Origin: an uncultured Oscillospiraceae bacterium
Lineage (GTDB): Bacteria; Bacillota; Clostridia; Oscillospirales; Oscillospiraceae
Direction: 5' to 3'
Assembly (NCBI GenBank): GCA_910585155.1
Contig: CAJUEC010000041.1
Coordinates: 1 to 20,984, forward strand
DNA length: 20,984 nt
Positions 5,315 to 12,255 of the stretch are shown here, piece by piece. The first letter of the stretch is position 1, and each line of letters starts with the position of its first letter. The notes under the pieces were generated by a model. The model was not told where the DNA came from. It searched no databases and saw nothing but the letters and a program-made list of their open reading frames with translations. Position numbers and translations under genes: made by a program.

Positions 5315-6241
5315 ATGAATGCAAACACAGCGGTGATGGCGGCCTACGGCCTGAAAAAGGCCTACGGCGCCTGTCTGGCCCTGGATGGGGTGAACATGCT
5401 GGTGCGCCGGGGGGACATCTACGGGCTGGTGGGCCGCAACGGCGCGGGCAAAACCACCCTCATGCGCCTGGTCACCGGCCAGTCCGAGCCCACCGGGGGC
5501 GAGCTGGAGCTGTTCGGCGCGTCGGGCAGGGACATGCGCCTCCAGCGGCGGCGCACTGGGGTCATGATTGAAATTCCCTCCTTCTCCCCCTTCCTCACCG
5601 CCCGGGAGAACCTGGAGTACTACCGCCTCCAGCGGGGCATTCCCGGCAGGCAGGTGGTGGACGAGGTGCTGGAGCAGGTGGATTTGAAGGACACGGGCAA
5701 GAAGAAATTCAAGTCCTTCTCCCTGGGGATGAAGCAGCGGCTGGGGCTGGCCCTGGCCCTGATGAACCGCCCGGACCTGCTCATCCTGGACGAGCCCATC
5801 AACGGCCTGGACCCGGAGGGGGTGGTGGAGTTCCGGCAGATTCTGCGCACCCTCAACCAGGAGCGGCAGACCACCATTCTGATGTCCAGCCACATCCTGT
5901 CCGAGCTGTCCAGCGTGGCCACCCGGTACGGGTTTATGGAGCAGGGCAGGATTTTGGAGGAGATCTCCGCCGAGGCCCTCCACGACAAGTGCCGCACCTG
6001 CCTGCGCCTGGAGGTGGACGACGCGGCCCGTGCCGCCGCCCTCCTTCAGACGGAGCTGGGCACCGACAAGTTCGAGGTGCTGCCCGGCAACGTGGTGCAG
6101 CTCTACGACTGCCTGGACGACCCCAAGCGGGCGTCCTACGCCCTGGCACGAAACGGCGTGGCCCTGCTGGCCATGGAGCAGAAGGGCGCGGACCTGGAGG
6201 CCTACTTCCTCAACCTGATCGGAGGTGGCCGCCATGCTTAA
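5315..6241 (+). CDS. ABC transporter ATP-binding protein, BcrA/lantibiotic-immunity type
   Basis: 308 residues, a cytoplasmic nucleotide-binding subunit. Walker A is GRNGAGKTT (40-48). The Q-loop region includes the EIPSFSPFLTARENL stretch typical of the bacitracin/lantibiotic exporter group. The signature is SLGMKQ (136-141), Walker B is LLILDE (Asp159, Glu160), and the switch His193 is in SSHIL. About 80 residues follow the ATPase domain, as usual in this group. The ribosome site AAAGGCGG precedes the ATG. It overlaps the permease gene by eight bases, so the two are translationally coupled. The transporter probably expels or detoxifies a membrane-active peptide. Control by the upstream regulator is inferred from the operator repeats. 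Confidence 0.92.
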   Translation: MNANTAVMAAYGLKKAYGACLALDGVNMLVRRGDIYGLVGRNGAGKTTLMRLVTGQSEPTGGELELFGASGRDMRLQRRRTGVMIEIPSFSPFLTARENLEYYRLQRGIPGRQVVDEVLEQVDLKDTGKKKFKSFSLGMKQRLGLALALMNRPDLLILDEPINGLDPEGVVEFRQILRTLNQERQTTILMSSHILSELSSVATRYGFMEQGRILEEISAEALHDKCRTCLRLEVDDAARAAALLQTELGTDKFEVLPGNVVQLYDCLDDPKRASYALARNGVALLAMEQKGADLEAYFLNLIGGGRHA

Positions 6242-7013
6242 CTACATCCGCGCCGAGGCCTACAAGCTGCTGTGCCGCCCCTACACCTATATCACCCTGG
6301 CGGTGATGCTGGCGCTGGAGGGAATTTTCGCGGAGGGCTTCGCCTTCCACAATTCCCACTCCTCCGCCACCCCCTTCGGCGGGGCCATCGTCAACATCGT
6401 GGGGATGGGGGTCATCGGCTTTTGTATGTGTATGCTCACCGGGGACATAGTGTTTGCGGGGCAGTACAAGAACTCCACCCTGAAAAACGAGGTGTCCTTC
6501 GGCCTGAGCCGCACCCGGATCTATCTGGGCAAGCTCATCGCCCAGACCCTGCTGTCCCTTGTGTACCTGGTGGTGATGATGGCCTTTTTCATCGGCCTGT
6601 GCGCCATCTGCCTGCCCATGGAGGGTCCTGCCGGGTTCTATTCCTCCGGGGACGCCCTGTTCATCGTGGGCTATTTCCTGGCGGCGGCTCTGCCCCTTTG
6701 GCTGGGCGCCCAGGCGGCCATGTGCATGTGCCTGTTCCTCACCAGCGGGGAGATGACCAGCTACTTCCTCTACGTGGGTTTGGTGTTTGTGCTGGAGACC
6801 GTTGTGGATGTGGTGGGCCTGCTGGTGGGGGGCGGATTTGGGGAGCTGCTGCTGAACATACGCCGGCATTTCCCCGGATTTCTCATGGACGCGACCAAGA
6901 GCTTGGTGGGCGACTGGGGACACATGGGCAAGGTGTGGCTGGTGGGGGCGTTCTGGGTGGCGGCCTGCACCGCCATCGGCCTGTACGGCTTCCACAAAAA
7001 AGAGATCAAATGA
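6234..7013 (+). CDS. ABC transporter permease (ABC-2 / BcrB-like)
   Basis: 259 residues with about six hydrophobic segments (roughly 17-38, 45-67, 100-125, 140-165, 172-195 and 228-250). The N-terminus is short and cytoplasmic (LNYIRAEAYKLLCRPYTY), and the end is KKEIK. The EAYKLLxxP start and the QYKNSTLKNEVSFGLSRTRIYLGKL loop are typical of permeases paired with BcrA-like ATPases. I chose ATG 6234, with CGGAGG eight bases upstream, over the GTG at 6225, which lies inside that ribosome site. It overlaps the ATPase gene by eight bases, confirming the pair. One ATPase with one permease suggests a homodimer or pairing with a subunit elsewhere. Confidence 0.88.
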   Translation: MLNYIRAEAYKLLCRPYTYITLAVMLALEGIFAEGFAFHNSHSSATPFGGAIVNIVGMGVIGFCMCMLTGDIVFAGQYKNSTLKNEVSFGLSRTRIYLGKLIAQTLLSLVYLVVMMAFFIGLCAICLPMEGPAGFYSSGDALFIVGYFLAAALPLWLGAQAAMCMCLFLTSGEMTSYFLYVGLVFVLETVVDVVGLLVGGGFGELLLNIRRHFPGFLMDATKSLVGDWGHMGKVWLVGAFWVAACTAIGLYGFHKKEIK

Positions 7014-7036
7014 CAGTATGATTGCGGGGTGATTAT

Positions 7037-7123
7037 TTGAACGGGAAAAAACTCACAGTGTGCCTTTTTGCCGCCGTCGCCGCGGCCCTGTGCGTATTCG
7101 GGATCGTAAGGCACAAAAGGTAA
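7037..7123 (+). CDS. Possible 28-residue single-span membrane peptide
   Basis: A TTG-initiated frame encodes 28 residues: NGKKLT, a hydrophobic core CLFAAVAAALCVFGIV, then RHKR and a stop. The positive-hydrophobic-positive layout is that of a small membrane peptide. GGGGTGA at 7026-7032 is a possible ribosome site four bases before the TTG, which is short and weak. It lies 23 bases after the permease stop and eight bases before a strong hairpin, within the ABC/kinase operon. There is no recognisable family. It could be chance coding, but its layout matches the operon's theme of tiny membrane proteins. Confidence 0.35.
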   Translation: MNGKKLTVCLFAAVAAALCVFGIVRHKR

Positions 7124-7130
7124 AACCTGC

Positions 7131-7163
7131 GCTTTCAGCCGGATCGCAAGATCCGGCGAAAGC
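7131..7163 (+). other. Very stable intra-operon hairpin with GCAA tetraloop
   Basis: Six pairs (GCTTTC/GAAAGC), a single bulged A at 7137, then eight more pairs (GCCGGATC/GATCCGGC) closed by GCAA, a GNRA tetraloop. No T-run follows, so it is not an ordinary terminator. It may be a processing or stability element that separates the transporter messages from the sensor messages. Confidence 0.6.
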
Positions 7164-7182
7164 CGTTTCGTGAGGTGTTCAT

Positions 7183-7350
7183 ATGAACCTGACCTTTCTC
7201 CTGAGGGGTCCGCTGGGAATTATGGGTCCCATTCTGCTGATTCTGCTGTGCCTGTGTCTGAGGCGGGGGGACCGCTCCCCCTGGTACGTCAAGGCGATTC
7301 TGCTGGCGCTGCTGTTGCTGCTGCTGCTCATCATGTTTGGCGTTATATGA
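7183..7350 (+). CDS. 55-residue two-span membrane protein
   Basis: The ATG at 7183 has GAGGTG at 7172-7177 five bases upstream. The frame gives 55 residues: a short N-terminus with FLLRGPLG, a first hydrophobic segment (about 11-26, IMGPILLILLCLCL), a charged loop RRGDRSPWYVK, and a second leucine-rich segment (about 37-55). The layout is a helical hairpin with both ends on one side of the membrane. It lies between the permease and the kinase, 19 bases before the kinase start, in the same operon. I recognise no family. Plausible jobs are an accessory sensor for a kinase that lacks an outside domain, or a small transporter subunit; both are inference. Confidence 0.6.
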   Translation: MNLTFLLRGPLGIMGPILLILLCLCLRRGDRSPWYVKAILLALLLLLLLIMFGVI

Positions 7351-7369
7351 GGCGAAAGGGGTGGCTTGT

Positions 7370-8269
7370 GTGAAAAACGTCCTGATTGTGCTGCTGGTTC
7401 TGCTGTGCGCCGCGCTGGCCGGGCGGCAGATCACCCTGGAGCAAGGGCTGCGCCGGGCCGCCCGCCGGATGCGGGAGCAGATGGCCGGCGAGACCACGAC
7501 CCGGCTGGCGCTGCCCTGCCCCAGCGTCGGGGCGGAGAAGCTGCTGGTCTGCCTCAACGAGCTGCTGGAGCTGCGGCAGGAGGAGCGGGCGGTCTACCGC
7601 CGGAAGGAGCAGGAGCTCAGACAGCAGATCGCCAACGTGTCCCACGACCTGCGCACGCCGCTGACCTCCATTCTGGGCTATCTCCAGCTGCTGGAGGGGG
7701 AGGGTCTGCCGCAGGAGAAAAGGGCGGAGTATCTGACGGTTATTGAGGGGAGGGCCCGCACCCTGCAAACCTTCATCGCCGCCTTCTACGACCTGTCCCG
7801 GATTGAGGGGGGCGAGCTGCCCCTGGAGCGGGAGCGGGTGGACCTGGGCCGGGCGCTGTCCGACCAGCTGGCGGTCTCCTACGAGCAGATTGAGGAGAGC
7901 GGCCTGATTATGGAGGTGGACGTGGCCCCCGAACTGCCCCCGGTGTGGGCGGACAGCGGAGCGGTGACCCGGATTTTTTCCAACCTGCTCACCAATGCCC
8001 TGCGCCACGGGACGGACACCCTTTCCGTCAAGCTGTACCGGGAGGGAGGGAGGGTGGTGTCCGCCTTTTCCAACCGGGCGGAGGGGCTCACCGCCGAGGA
8101 CGCCGCCCACGTGTTCGAGCGGTTCTATACCGCCGACAAAATGCGCACCGGCCAGTCCACCGGCCTGGGTCTGGCCATTGTCAAGGCGCTGGCGGAGCGG
8201 ATGGGCCACACCGCCCGCGCCCGGTGGGAGGACGGGGTGTTCACCATCGAGGTGAGATGGGCGGTTTGA
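7370..8269 (+). CDS. Sensor histidine kinase with minimal input domain
   Basis: 299 residues. A single N-terminal membrane segment (about 4-18) is followed directly by a cytoplasmic linker and the kinase core, so nothing sizeable is exposed outside. The H-box is NVSHDLRTPLTS with phospho-His92. The N-box is IFSNLLTNALRHG with Asn209. The F/G region is FERFYTADK and TGLGLAIV (264-271). The usual DxGxG ATP-lid motif is not evident (SNRAEGL stands in its place), as in some relatives of this group. I chose GTG 7370, with AAAGGGGTGG just upstream, over the TTG at 7337, which overlaps the preceding small gene. It is the last gene of the ABC operon, ended by the terminator at 8311. It should phosphorylate the regulator at 4425-5117. 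Confidence 0.93.
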   Translation: MKNVLIVLLVLLCAALAGRQITLEQGLRRAARRMREQMAGETTTRLALPCPSVGAEKLLVCLNELLELRQEERAVYRRKEQELRQQIANVSHDLRTPLTSILGYLQLLEGEGLPQEKRAEYLTVIEGRARTLQTFIAAFYDLSRIEGGELPLERERVDLGRALSDQLAVSYEQIEESGLIMEVDVAPELPPVWADSGAVTRIFSNLLTNALRHGTDTLSVKLYREGGRVVSAFSNRAEGLTAEDAAHVFERFYTADKMRTGQSTGLGLAIVKALAERMGHTARARWEDGVFTIEVRWAV

Positions 8270-8310
8270 CCGGGCCCGCGCGTCTGTTTTGTCAATTTTA
8301 ACAAACAGTT

Positions 8311-8340
8311 AAAGGGTTGGCGGTTTACGCCAACCCTTTT
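8311..8340 (+). terminator. Intrinsic terminator of the ABC/kinase operon
   Basis: A 12-base perfect stem (8311-8322 with 8328-8339), five-base loop GTTTA and a closing T-run. The loop and right arm double as the -35 of the next promoter. Confidence 0.88.
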
Positions 8341-8352
8341 CTGTGGTATGAT
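8324..8352 (+). promoter_or_regulatory. Promoter of the P-type ATPase gene, nested in the terminator
   Basis: TTTACG (8324-8329), a 17-base spacer, then TATGAT (8347-8352) with TGG before it as an extended -10. The -35 lies in the loop and stem of the preceding terminator. Confidence 0.6.
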
Positions 8353-8393
8353 AACCCAGGATCCCCCATATTATGACGCAAAGGAGCTTGTCT

Positions 8394-10916
8394 ATGGCTC
8401 AGCAGGCACAATTTCAGGCCCCGCCCCCCAAGCGCCGCCGGGAGAGCGGCCCTGACCGCCGGCAGGGGGAGGAGCCCTCCCGGCAGGAGCGCTCCCGGCC
8501 CGCCCGGGACCCGGAGCGGGTGTTTCCCGACCCCGAGCTGGGGCTCACCTCCGCGCAGGCCGCCCAGCTGTTGGAGCAGGGCCTGGGCAACGGGGCGGTG
8601 GAGTCCAACGCGAAATCCACCGGGCAGATCATCCGGGAAAATACGCTGACCTTTTTCAACCTGGTGTTTGTGGTTCTGGCTGTGCTGCTGGTGCTGGCCG
8701 GGGACTTCAAGGACATGATGTTTCTGGGCATCGCCATCATCAACTCGGTCATCGGCATCATCCAGCAGCTGCGCTCCCGGGCCACCCTGGAAAAGCTCAC
8801 CCTGCTCAGTGAGAGCCGGGTGAAGGTGGTGCGGGACGGCCAGCTGGGCACTGTGCCCATCCACAAGCTGGTGCGGGAGGACATTGTGGAGCTGGGGGCG
8901 GGGGACCAGATTCCCGCCGACGGCCCGGTGATGACCGGGCAGGTGACGGTGAACGAGGCCCTCATCACCGGCGAGGCCGACCCCATCACCAAAAATCCCG
9001 GCGACGAGCTGCTCAGCGGCAGCTTTGTGGTGTCCGGCAAGTGCCGGGCCCGGCTGGACCGGGTGGGCTCCGCCAGCTACGCCGCCCGGCTGTCCCTGGA
9101 GGCCAAGGCGGACCAGGGGGTGGCCAAGTCGGAGATGATGCGGTCGCTGGACAAGCTGATCCGCTTCATCGGCTTTGCCCTCATCCCCATCGGCGCGGCC
9201 CTGTTCTACAATGAGCTGGTGGTGCAGGAGAACGCCTTTGCCCAGGCGGTCCCCGCCGTGGTGGCCGCCCTCATCGGCATGATCCCCGAGGGGCTGTACC
9301 TGCTCACCAGCGTGGCGCTGGCGGTGTCCGTCATGCGCCTGGGCCAGCGGAAAACCCTGGTGCACGAGATGAGCGCGGTGGAGACCCTGGCCCACGTGGA
9401 CGTTTTGTGCGTGGACAAGACGGGTACCATCACCCAGCCGGAGATGTCCGTGCGGGAGATCGTCCCCCTGGACGAGGAGCGCTGCCCCGCGGCCAAGGTG
9501 GAGGAGATCTTCAACGCCTACTATCAGGCCATCGACGCGGACAACGACACCGCCCGGGCCATGGCGGAGCGGTTCCACAAGTCCTCCATCTGGCAGGTGG
9601 AGCGCACGGTGCCCTTCACCTCGGCCAACAAGTGGTCGGCGGTGGTGTTCAAGTCCTATGGGGCCTATGTGGTGGGGGCGCCGGAGTTCATCATGAAGGC
9701 CCGGTACGCCGACCTGGAGCACATGGTCACCCCCTATCAGCAGGAGGGCTGCCGGGTGCTGCTGCTGGCCCGGTGCGCCAGCGCCCCCACCATGGAGGGG
9801 GGCATCGCGGGCGGGGTGGAGCCCCTGGCCCTGGCGGTGATCAGCAACCCTATCCGGGAGGAGGCCCCGGAGACCTTCCGCTACTTCGCCCAGCAGGGGG
9901 TAGCGGTGAAGGTGATCTCGGGGGACAACCCCTCCACCGTGTCCGCCGTGGCCGTTCAGGCGGGCATCCAGGGGGCGGAGCGCTACGTGGACGCCGCCAC
10001 CCTCAAGGAGCCGGCGGACTACGCCCGGGCGGTGCGGGAGTACAACGTGTTCGGCCGGGTGACGCCGGACCAGAAGCGCAAGCTGGTGAAGGCCCTGCAA
10101 AAGGCGGGGCACACCGTGGCCATGACGGGGGACGGCGTCAACGACGTGCTGGCCCTGAAGGACGCGGACTGCGGCATCGCCATGGCCTCCGGGGCGGAGG
10201 CGGCCTGCCAGGTGGCCCAGGTGGTGCTGCTGGACTCCAACTTCGCCTCCATGCCCCAGGTGGTGCAGGAGGGGCGGCGGGTGATCAACAACATCCAGCG
10301 GGCGGCGGCACTGTACCTGGTGAAGAATATCATGTCCTTCTTCCTGTCTCTCATCACCCTGTTCGCCGGCTTCCCCTATCCCTTCATCCCCATCCAGCTC
10401 ACCCTCATCAGCGCCCTGACCATCGGGGCCCCCTCCTTCGTGCTGGCCCTGGAGCCCAACCACGAGATTGTGAAGGGCCGCTTCATGACCAATGTGCTCC
10501 GGCGGGCTTTGCCGGGGGGGCTGGCCAACGTGGTGCTGATGATCTTCATCGAGCTGTTTACCGTGGCCTTCTCCTTTGAGCGGGTCACCCTGTCCACCCT
10601 GGCCACCGTCATCATGGGGGAGGTGGGCCTGCTGGTGCTGTACTATATCTCCAAGCCCCTGGACTGGAAGCGGTGGACCCTGCTGGGCGCCATGTCAGCG
10701 GCCTTCACCGTGGCGGTGCTGGCCTTCGGCGGGGTGTTCCAGCTCACCCCCCTGGACTTCCAGGCGGCGCTGGTGATTGTGGTGTTTTTGATGCTGACCC
10801 CGTCGGTGATTTTTGTGTTTGAGCGGGCCTTTGAGTGGGGCAGCAAAGCGCCGGCCCTGCTGGCCCGGCTGCGGGAGGCCAGCCCGCGCCCCAAGGACAG
10901 GCATTTGGGGCGATAG
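8394..10916 (+). CDS. Cation-translocating P-type ATPase, CtpE-like
   Basis: 840 residues. The first ~45 residues are basic, proline-rich and probably disordered. The core of a P-type pump follows: the actuator motif TGEA (192-195; most pumps have TGES), the ion-site helix motif PEGL (298-301), the phosphorylation site DKTGT with Asp341, and the hinge motif TGDGVND (578-584). There are about ten membrane segments; the last six follow the hinge motif. TGEA together with PEGLYLLTS is characteristic of the CtpE group, which in mycobacteria has been linked to calcium uptake. The present substrate is unproven. The ATG at 8394 follows AAGGAG at 8381-8386; an in-frame ATG at 8373 lacks a good site. 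It is a single-gene unit with its own promoter and terminator. Confidence 0.92.
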   Translation: MAQQAQFQAPPPKRRRESGPDRRQGEEPSRQERSRPARDPERVFPDPELGLTSAQAAQLLEQGLGNGAVESNAKSTGQIIRENTLTFFNLVFVVLAVLLVLAGDFKDMMFLGIAIINSVIGIIQQLRSRATLEKLTLLSESRVKVVRDGQLGTVPIHKLVREDIVELGAGDQIPADGPVMTGQVTVNEALITGEADPITKNPGDELLSGSFVVSGKCRARLDRVGSASYAARLSLEAKADQGVAKSEMMRSLDKLIRFIGFALIPIGAALFYNELVVQENAFAQAVPAVVAALIGMIPEGLYLLTSVALAVSVMRLGQRKTLVHEMSAVETLAHVDVLCVDKTGTITQPEMSVREIVPLDEERCPAAKVEEIFNAYYQAIDADNDTARAMAERFHKSSIWQVERTVPFTSANKWSAVVFKSYGAYVVGAPEFIMKARYADLEHMVTPYQQEGCRVLLLARCASAPTMEGGIAGGVEPLALAVISNPIREEAPETFRYFAQQGVAVKVISGDNPSTVSAVAVQAGIQGAERYVDAATLKEPADYARAVREYNVFGRVTPDQKRKLVKALQKAGHTVAMTGDGVNDVLALKDADCGIAMASGAEAACQVAQVVLLDSNFASMPQVVQEGRRVINNIQRAAALYLVKNIMSFFLSLITLFAGFPYPFIPIQLTLISALTIGAPSFVLALEPNHEIVKGRFMTNVLRRALPGGLANVVLMIFIELFTVAFSFERVTLSTLATVIMGEVGLLVLYYISKPLDWKRWTLLGAMSAAFTVAVLAFGGVFQLTPLDFQAALVIVVFLMLTPSVIFVFERAFEWGSKAPALLARLREASPRPKDRHLGR

Positions 10917-10924
10917 CGGCAGAG

Positions 10925-10958
10925 CAGCCGCCTCATGGGAATGAGGCGGCTGTTTTTT
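10925..10958 (+). terminator. Intrinsic terminator of the P-type ATPase gene
   Basis: A 12-base perfect stem (10925-10936 with 10941-10952), tetraloop GGGA and six T's at 10953-10958, starting eight bases after the stop. Confidence 0.93.
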
Positions 10959-10959
10959 G

Positions 10960-10988
10960 TTGCAATTTTCCGCCCTGTACGCTATAAT
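10960..10988 (+). promoter_or_regulatory. Strong promoter of the DUF975 gene
   Basis: TTGCAA (10960-10965), a 17-base spacer and a consensus TATAAT (10983-10988). It begins two bases after the preceding T-run. The leader of about 58 bases carries a small hairpin (CCGCC/GGCGG around 11000-11014). Confidence 0.8.
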
Positions 10989-11052
10989 GACAACAAACCG
11001 CCTTTTAGGCGGAACGGGGGCGGGGCCCCTGGAGAGAGAGGGAGGTATTGTT

Positions 11053-12186
11053 ATGGAATATGATCGCGCACAGCTGAAGCGGAGCGTCCGGCTGGCCATG
11101 AAAAGGGCCAGTCCCAGCCCCATGCTGGTCACCCTGCTGTTCACTGTGGTGGTGTCGGTGGGCACGCTGCTGCTCAACACCATTGCGGGCAGGCTGCTCA
11201 CCGGCGGAATGAACCGTTATACTGCGCTGTTTCTGGGCTACATAGGGGCGGGCTATGATGTGGAGGAGGCCGCTGAGCAGATGCTGCTGGCGCTGCTCAG
11301 CCAAGGCCCGGGAATTGTGCTGGCCGCAGGGGTGGGGAGCTTTGTGCTGTCCATTCTGATTTCCCTGTGGCAGAGCACCATGGGCGTGGGCTATGCGGGC
11401 TACGCCCTGTCCATGGTCCGGGGGGAGAACCCCACCATGGGAAAGATCTTCTGTGCCATTCCCCGAATCGGCGGCGTGCTGATCACCCGGATTGTGACGG
11501 GGGTGTTTATTTTCCTGTGGACCCTGCTGCTGTTGGTGGGATACGTGCTGGTGGTGCTGGGGGTGGCCGTGCTGGCTGTGGCTGTTGAGTCTGCGGCGCT
11601 GACGGTGCTGCTGATGCTGGCTGCCACGGTGGCCTATATGCTGGGCGTGATCCGGGTTACCCTGCGGTACGCCCTGGTGGACTATGTTTTTCTGGACCAG
11701 GGGCTGTCCGGCATGGACGCCGTCCAGGAGAGCAAGCGGCTGATGCAAAACAACACCGGCCGGGCCTTCATGCTCCAGCTGTCCTTTTTCGGCTGGCATC
11801 TGCTGATGGTGGGCATCATTTACATCGGTGTGATGATCGGCGTGGTGTCCGTGGGGGTGTGGGTGGCGGTCAACGGCCTGGACGACGTGGCCGGGCTGCT
11901 TGCCTCCGCCGGAATGGCGGTGCTGGTGATGGCGGCGGCGGCCATCGGCGCCACGGTGCTCAACCTGTGGCTGCGGCCCTATGTCACCGGGTCTATGGCC
12001 AGATTCTACGACTGGGCCAGGGGCACGCCGGACGGCTTTACGGGGGGCGGTGACGCCAACGCCGGCGGCTGGAACGACTCCACCGGCTACACCTGGTCCT
12101 CCGGCCCCAGCGCGGGCGCCGGCACGGGCACCAAGCCCGGCGATCCGCCCGCCCCCCAGGGGCCCAGGGACGACCCCTGGAAGTGA
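11053..12186 (+). CDS. DUF975 family integral membrane protein
   Basis: 377 residues. A cytoplasmic N-terminus is followed by about six membrane segments (roughly 25-45, 82-105, 135-165, 168-200, 235-275 and 285-310). The conserved DUF975 signature is clear at about 222-248: AVQESKRLMQNNTGRAFMLQ, then LSFFGW. The last ~45 residues are rich in Gly, Pro, Ser and Thr and are probably unstructured. DUF975 proteins have no settled function. The ATG at 11053 has GGAGGT six bases upstream; longer in-frame starts lie within the promoter and are rejected. It is a single-gene unit between two strong terminators, driven by the best promoter in the window, so it is probably well expressed. Confidence 0.85.
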   Translation: MEYDRAQLKRSVRLAMKRASPSPMLVTLLFTVVVSVGTLLLNTIAGRLLTGGMNRYTALFLGYIGAGYDVEEAAEQMLLALLSQGPGIVLAAGVGSFVLSILISLWQSTMGVGYAGYALSMVRGENPTMGKIFCAIPRIGGVLITRIVTGVFIFLWTLLLLVGYVLVVLGVAVLAVAVESAALTVLLMLAATVAYMLGVIRVTLRYALVDYVFLDQGLSGMDAVQESKRLMQNNTGRAFMLQLSFFGWHLLMVGIIYIGVMIGVVSVGVWVAVNGLDDVAGLLASAGMAVLVMAAAAIGATVLNLWLRPYVTGSMARFYDWARGTPDGFTGGGDANAGGWNDSTGYTWSSGPSAGAGTGTKPGDPPAPQGPRDDPWK

Positions 12187-12201
12187 CCGCGCAATCCCAG
12201 C

Positions 12202-12233
12202 GGCGGGGACGGGCATCCGCCCCCGCCCTTTTT
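12202..12233 (+). terminator. Intrinsic terminator of the DUF975 gene
   Basis: Stem GGCGGGG/CCCCGCC extended by CGG/CCG across one mismatch, loop GCAT, then T's to 12233. It starts 16 bases after the stop. Confidence 0.8.
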
Positions 12234-12255
12234 ACACAAAAGGAGAGATGAACCC

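Noticed and set aside
5066..6235. Minus-strand open frame (389 codons) opposite the ABC ATPase
   Set aside because: It covers the operator and promoter region and mirrors a canonical ABC ATPase, so it is a shadow frame.
7170..7373. Alternative 67-codon frame overlapping the 55-residue membrane protein
   Set aside because: It lacks a well-placed ribosome site and would overlap the kinase start. The other frame has a good site and a coherent two-span layout.
8325..10463. Long minus-strand open frame (712 codons) opposite the P-type ATPase
   Set aside because: It is the antisense shadow of a gene with clear DKTGT and TGDGVND motifs. The product is His/Gly/Leu-rich without a domain.
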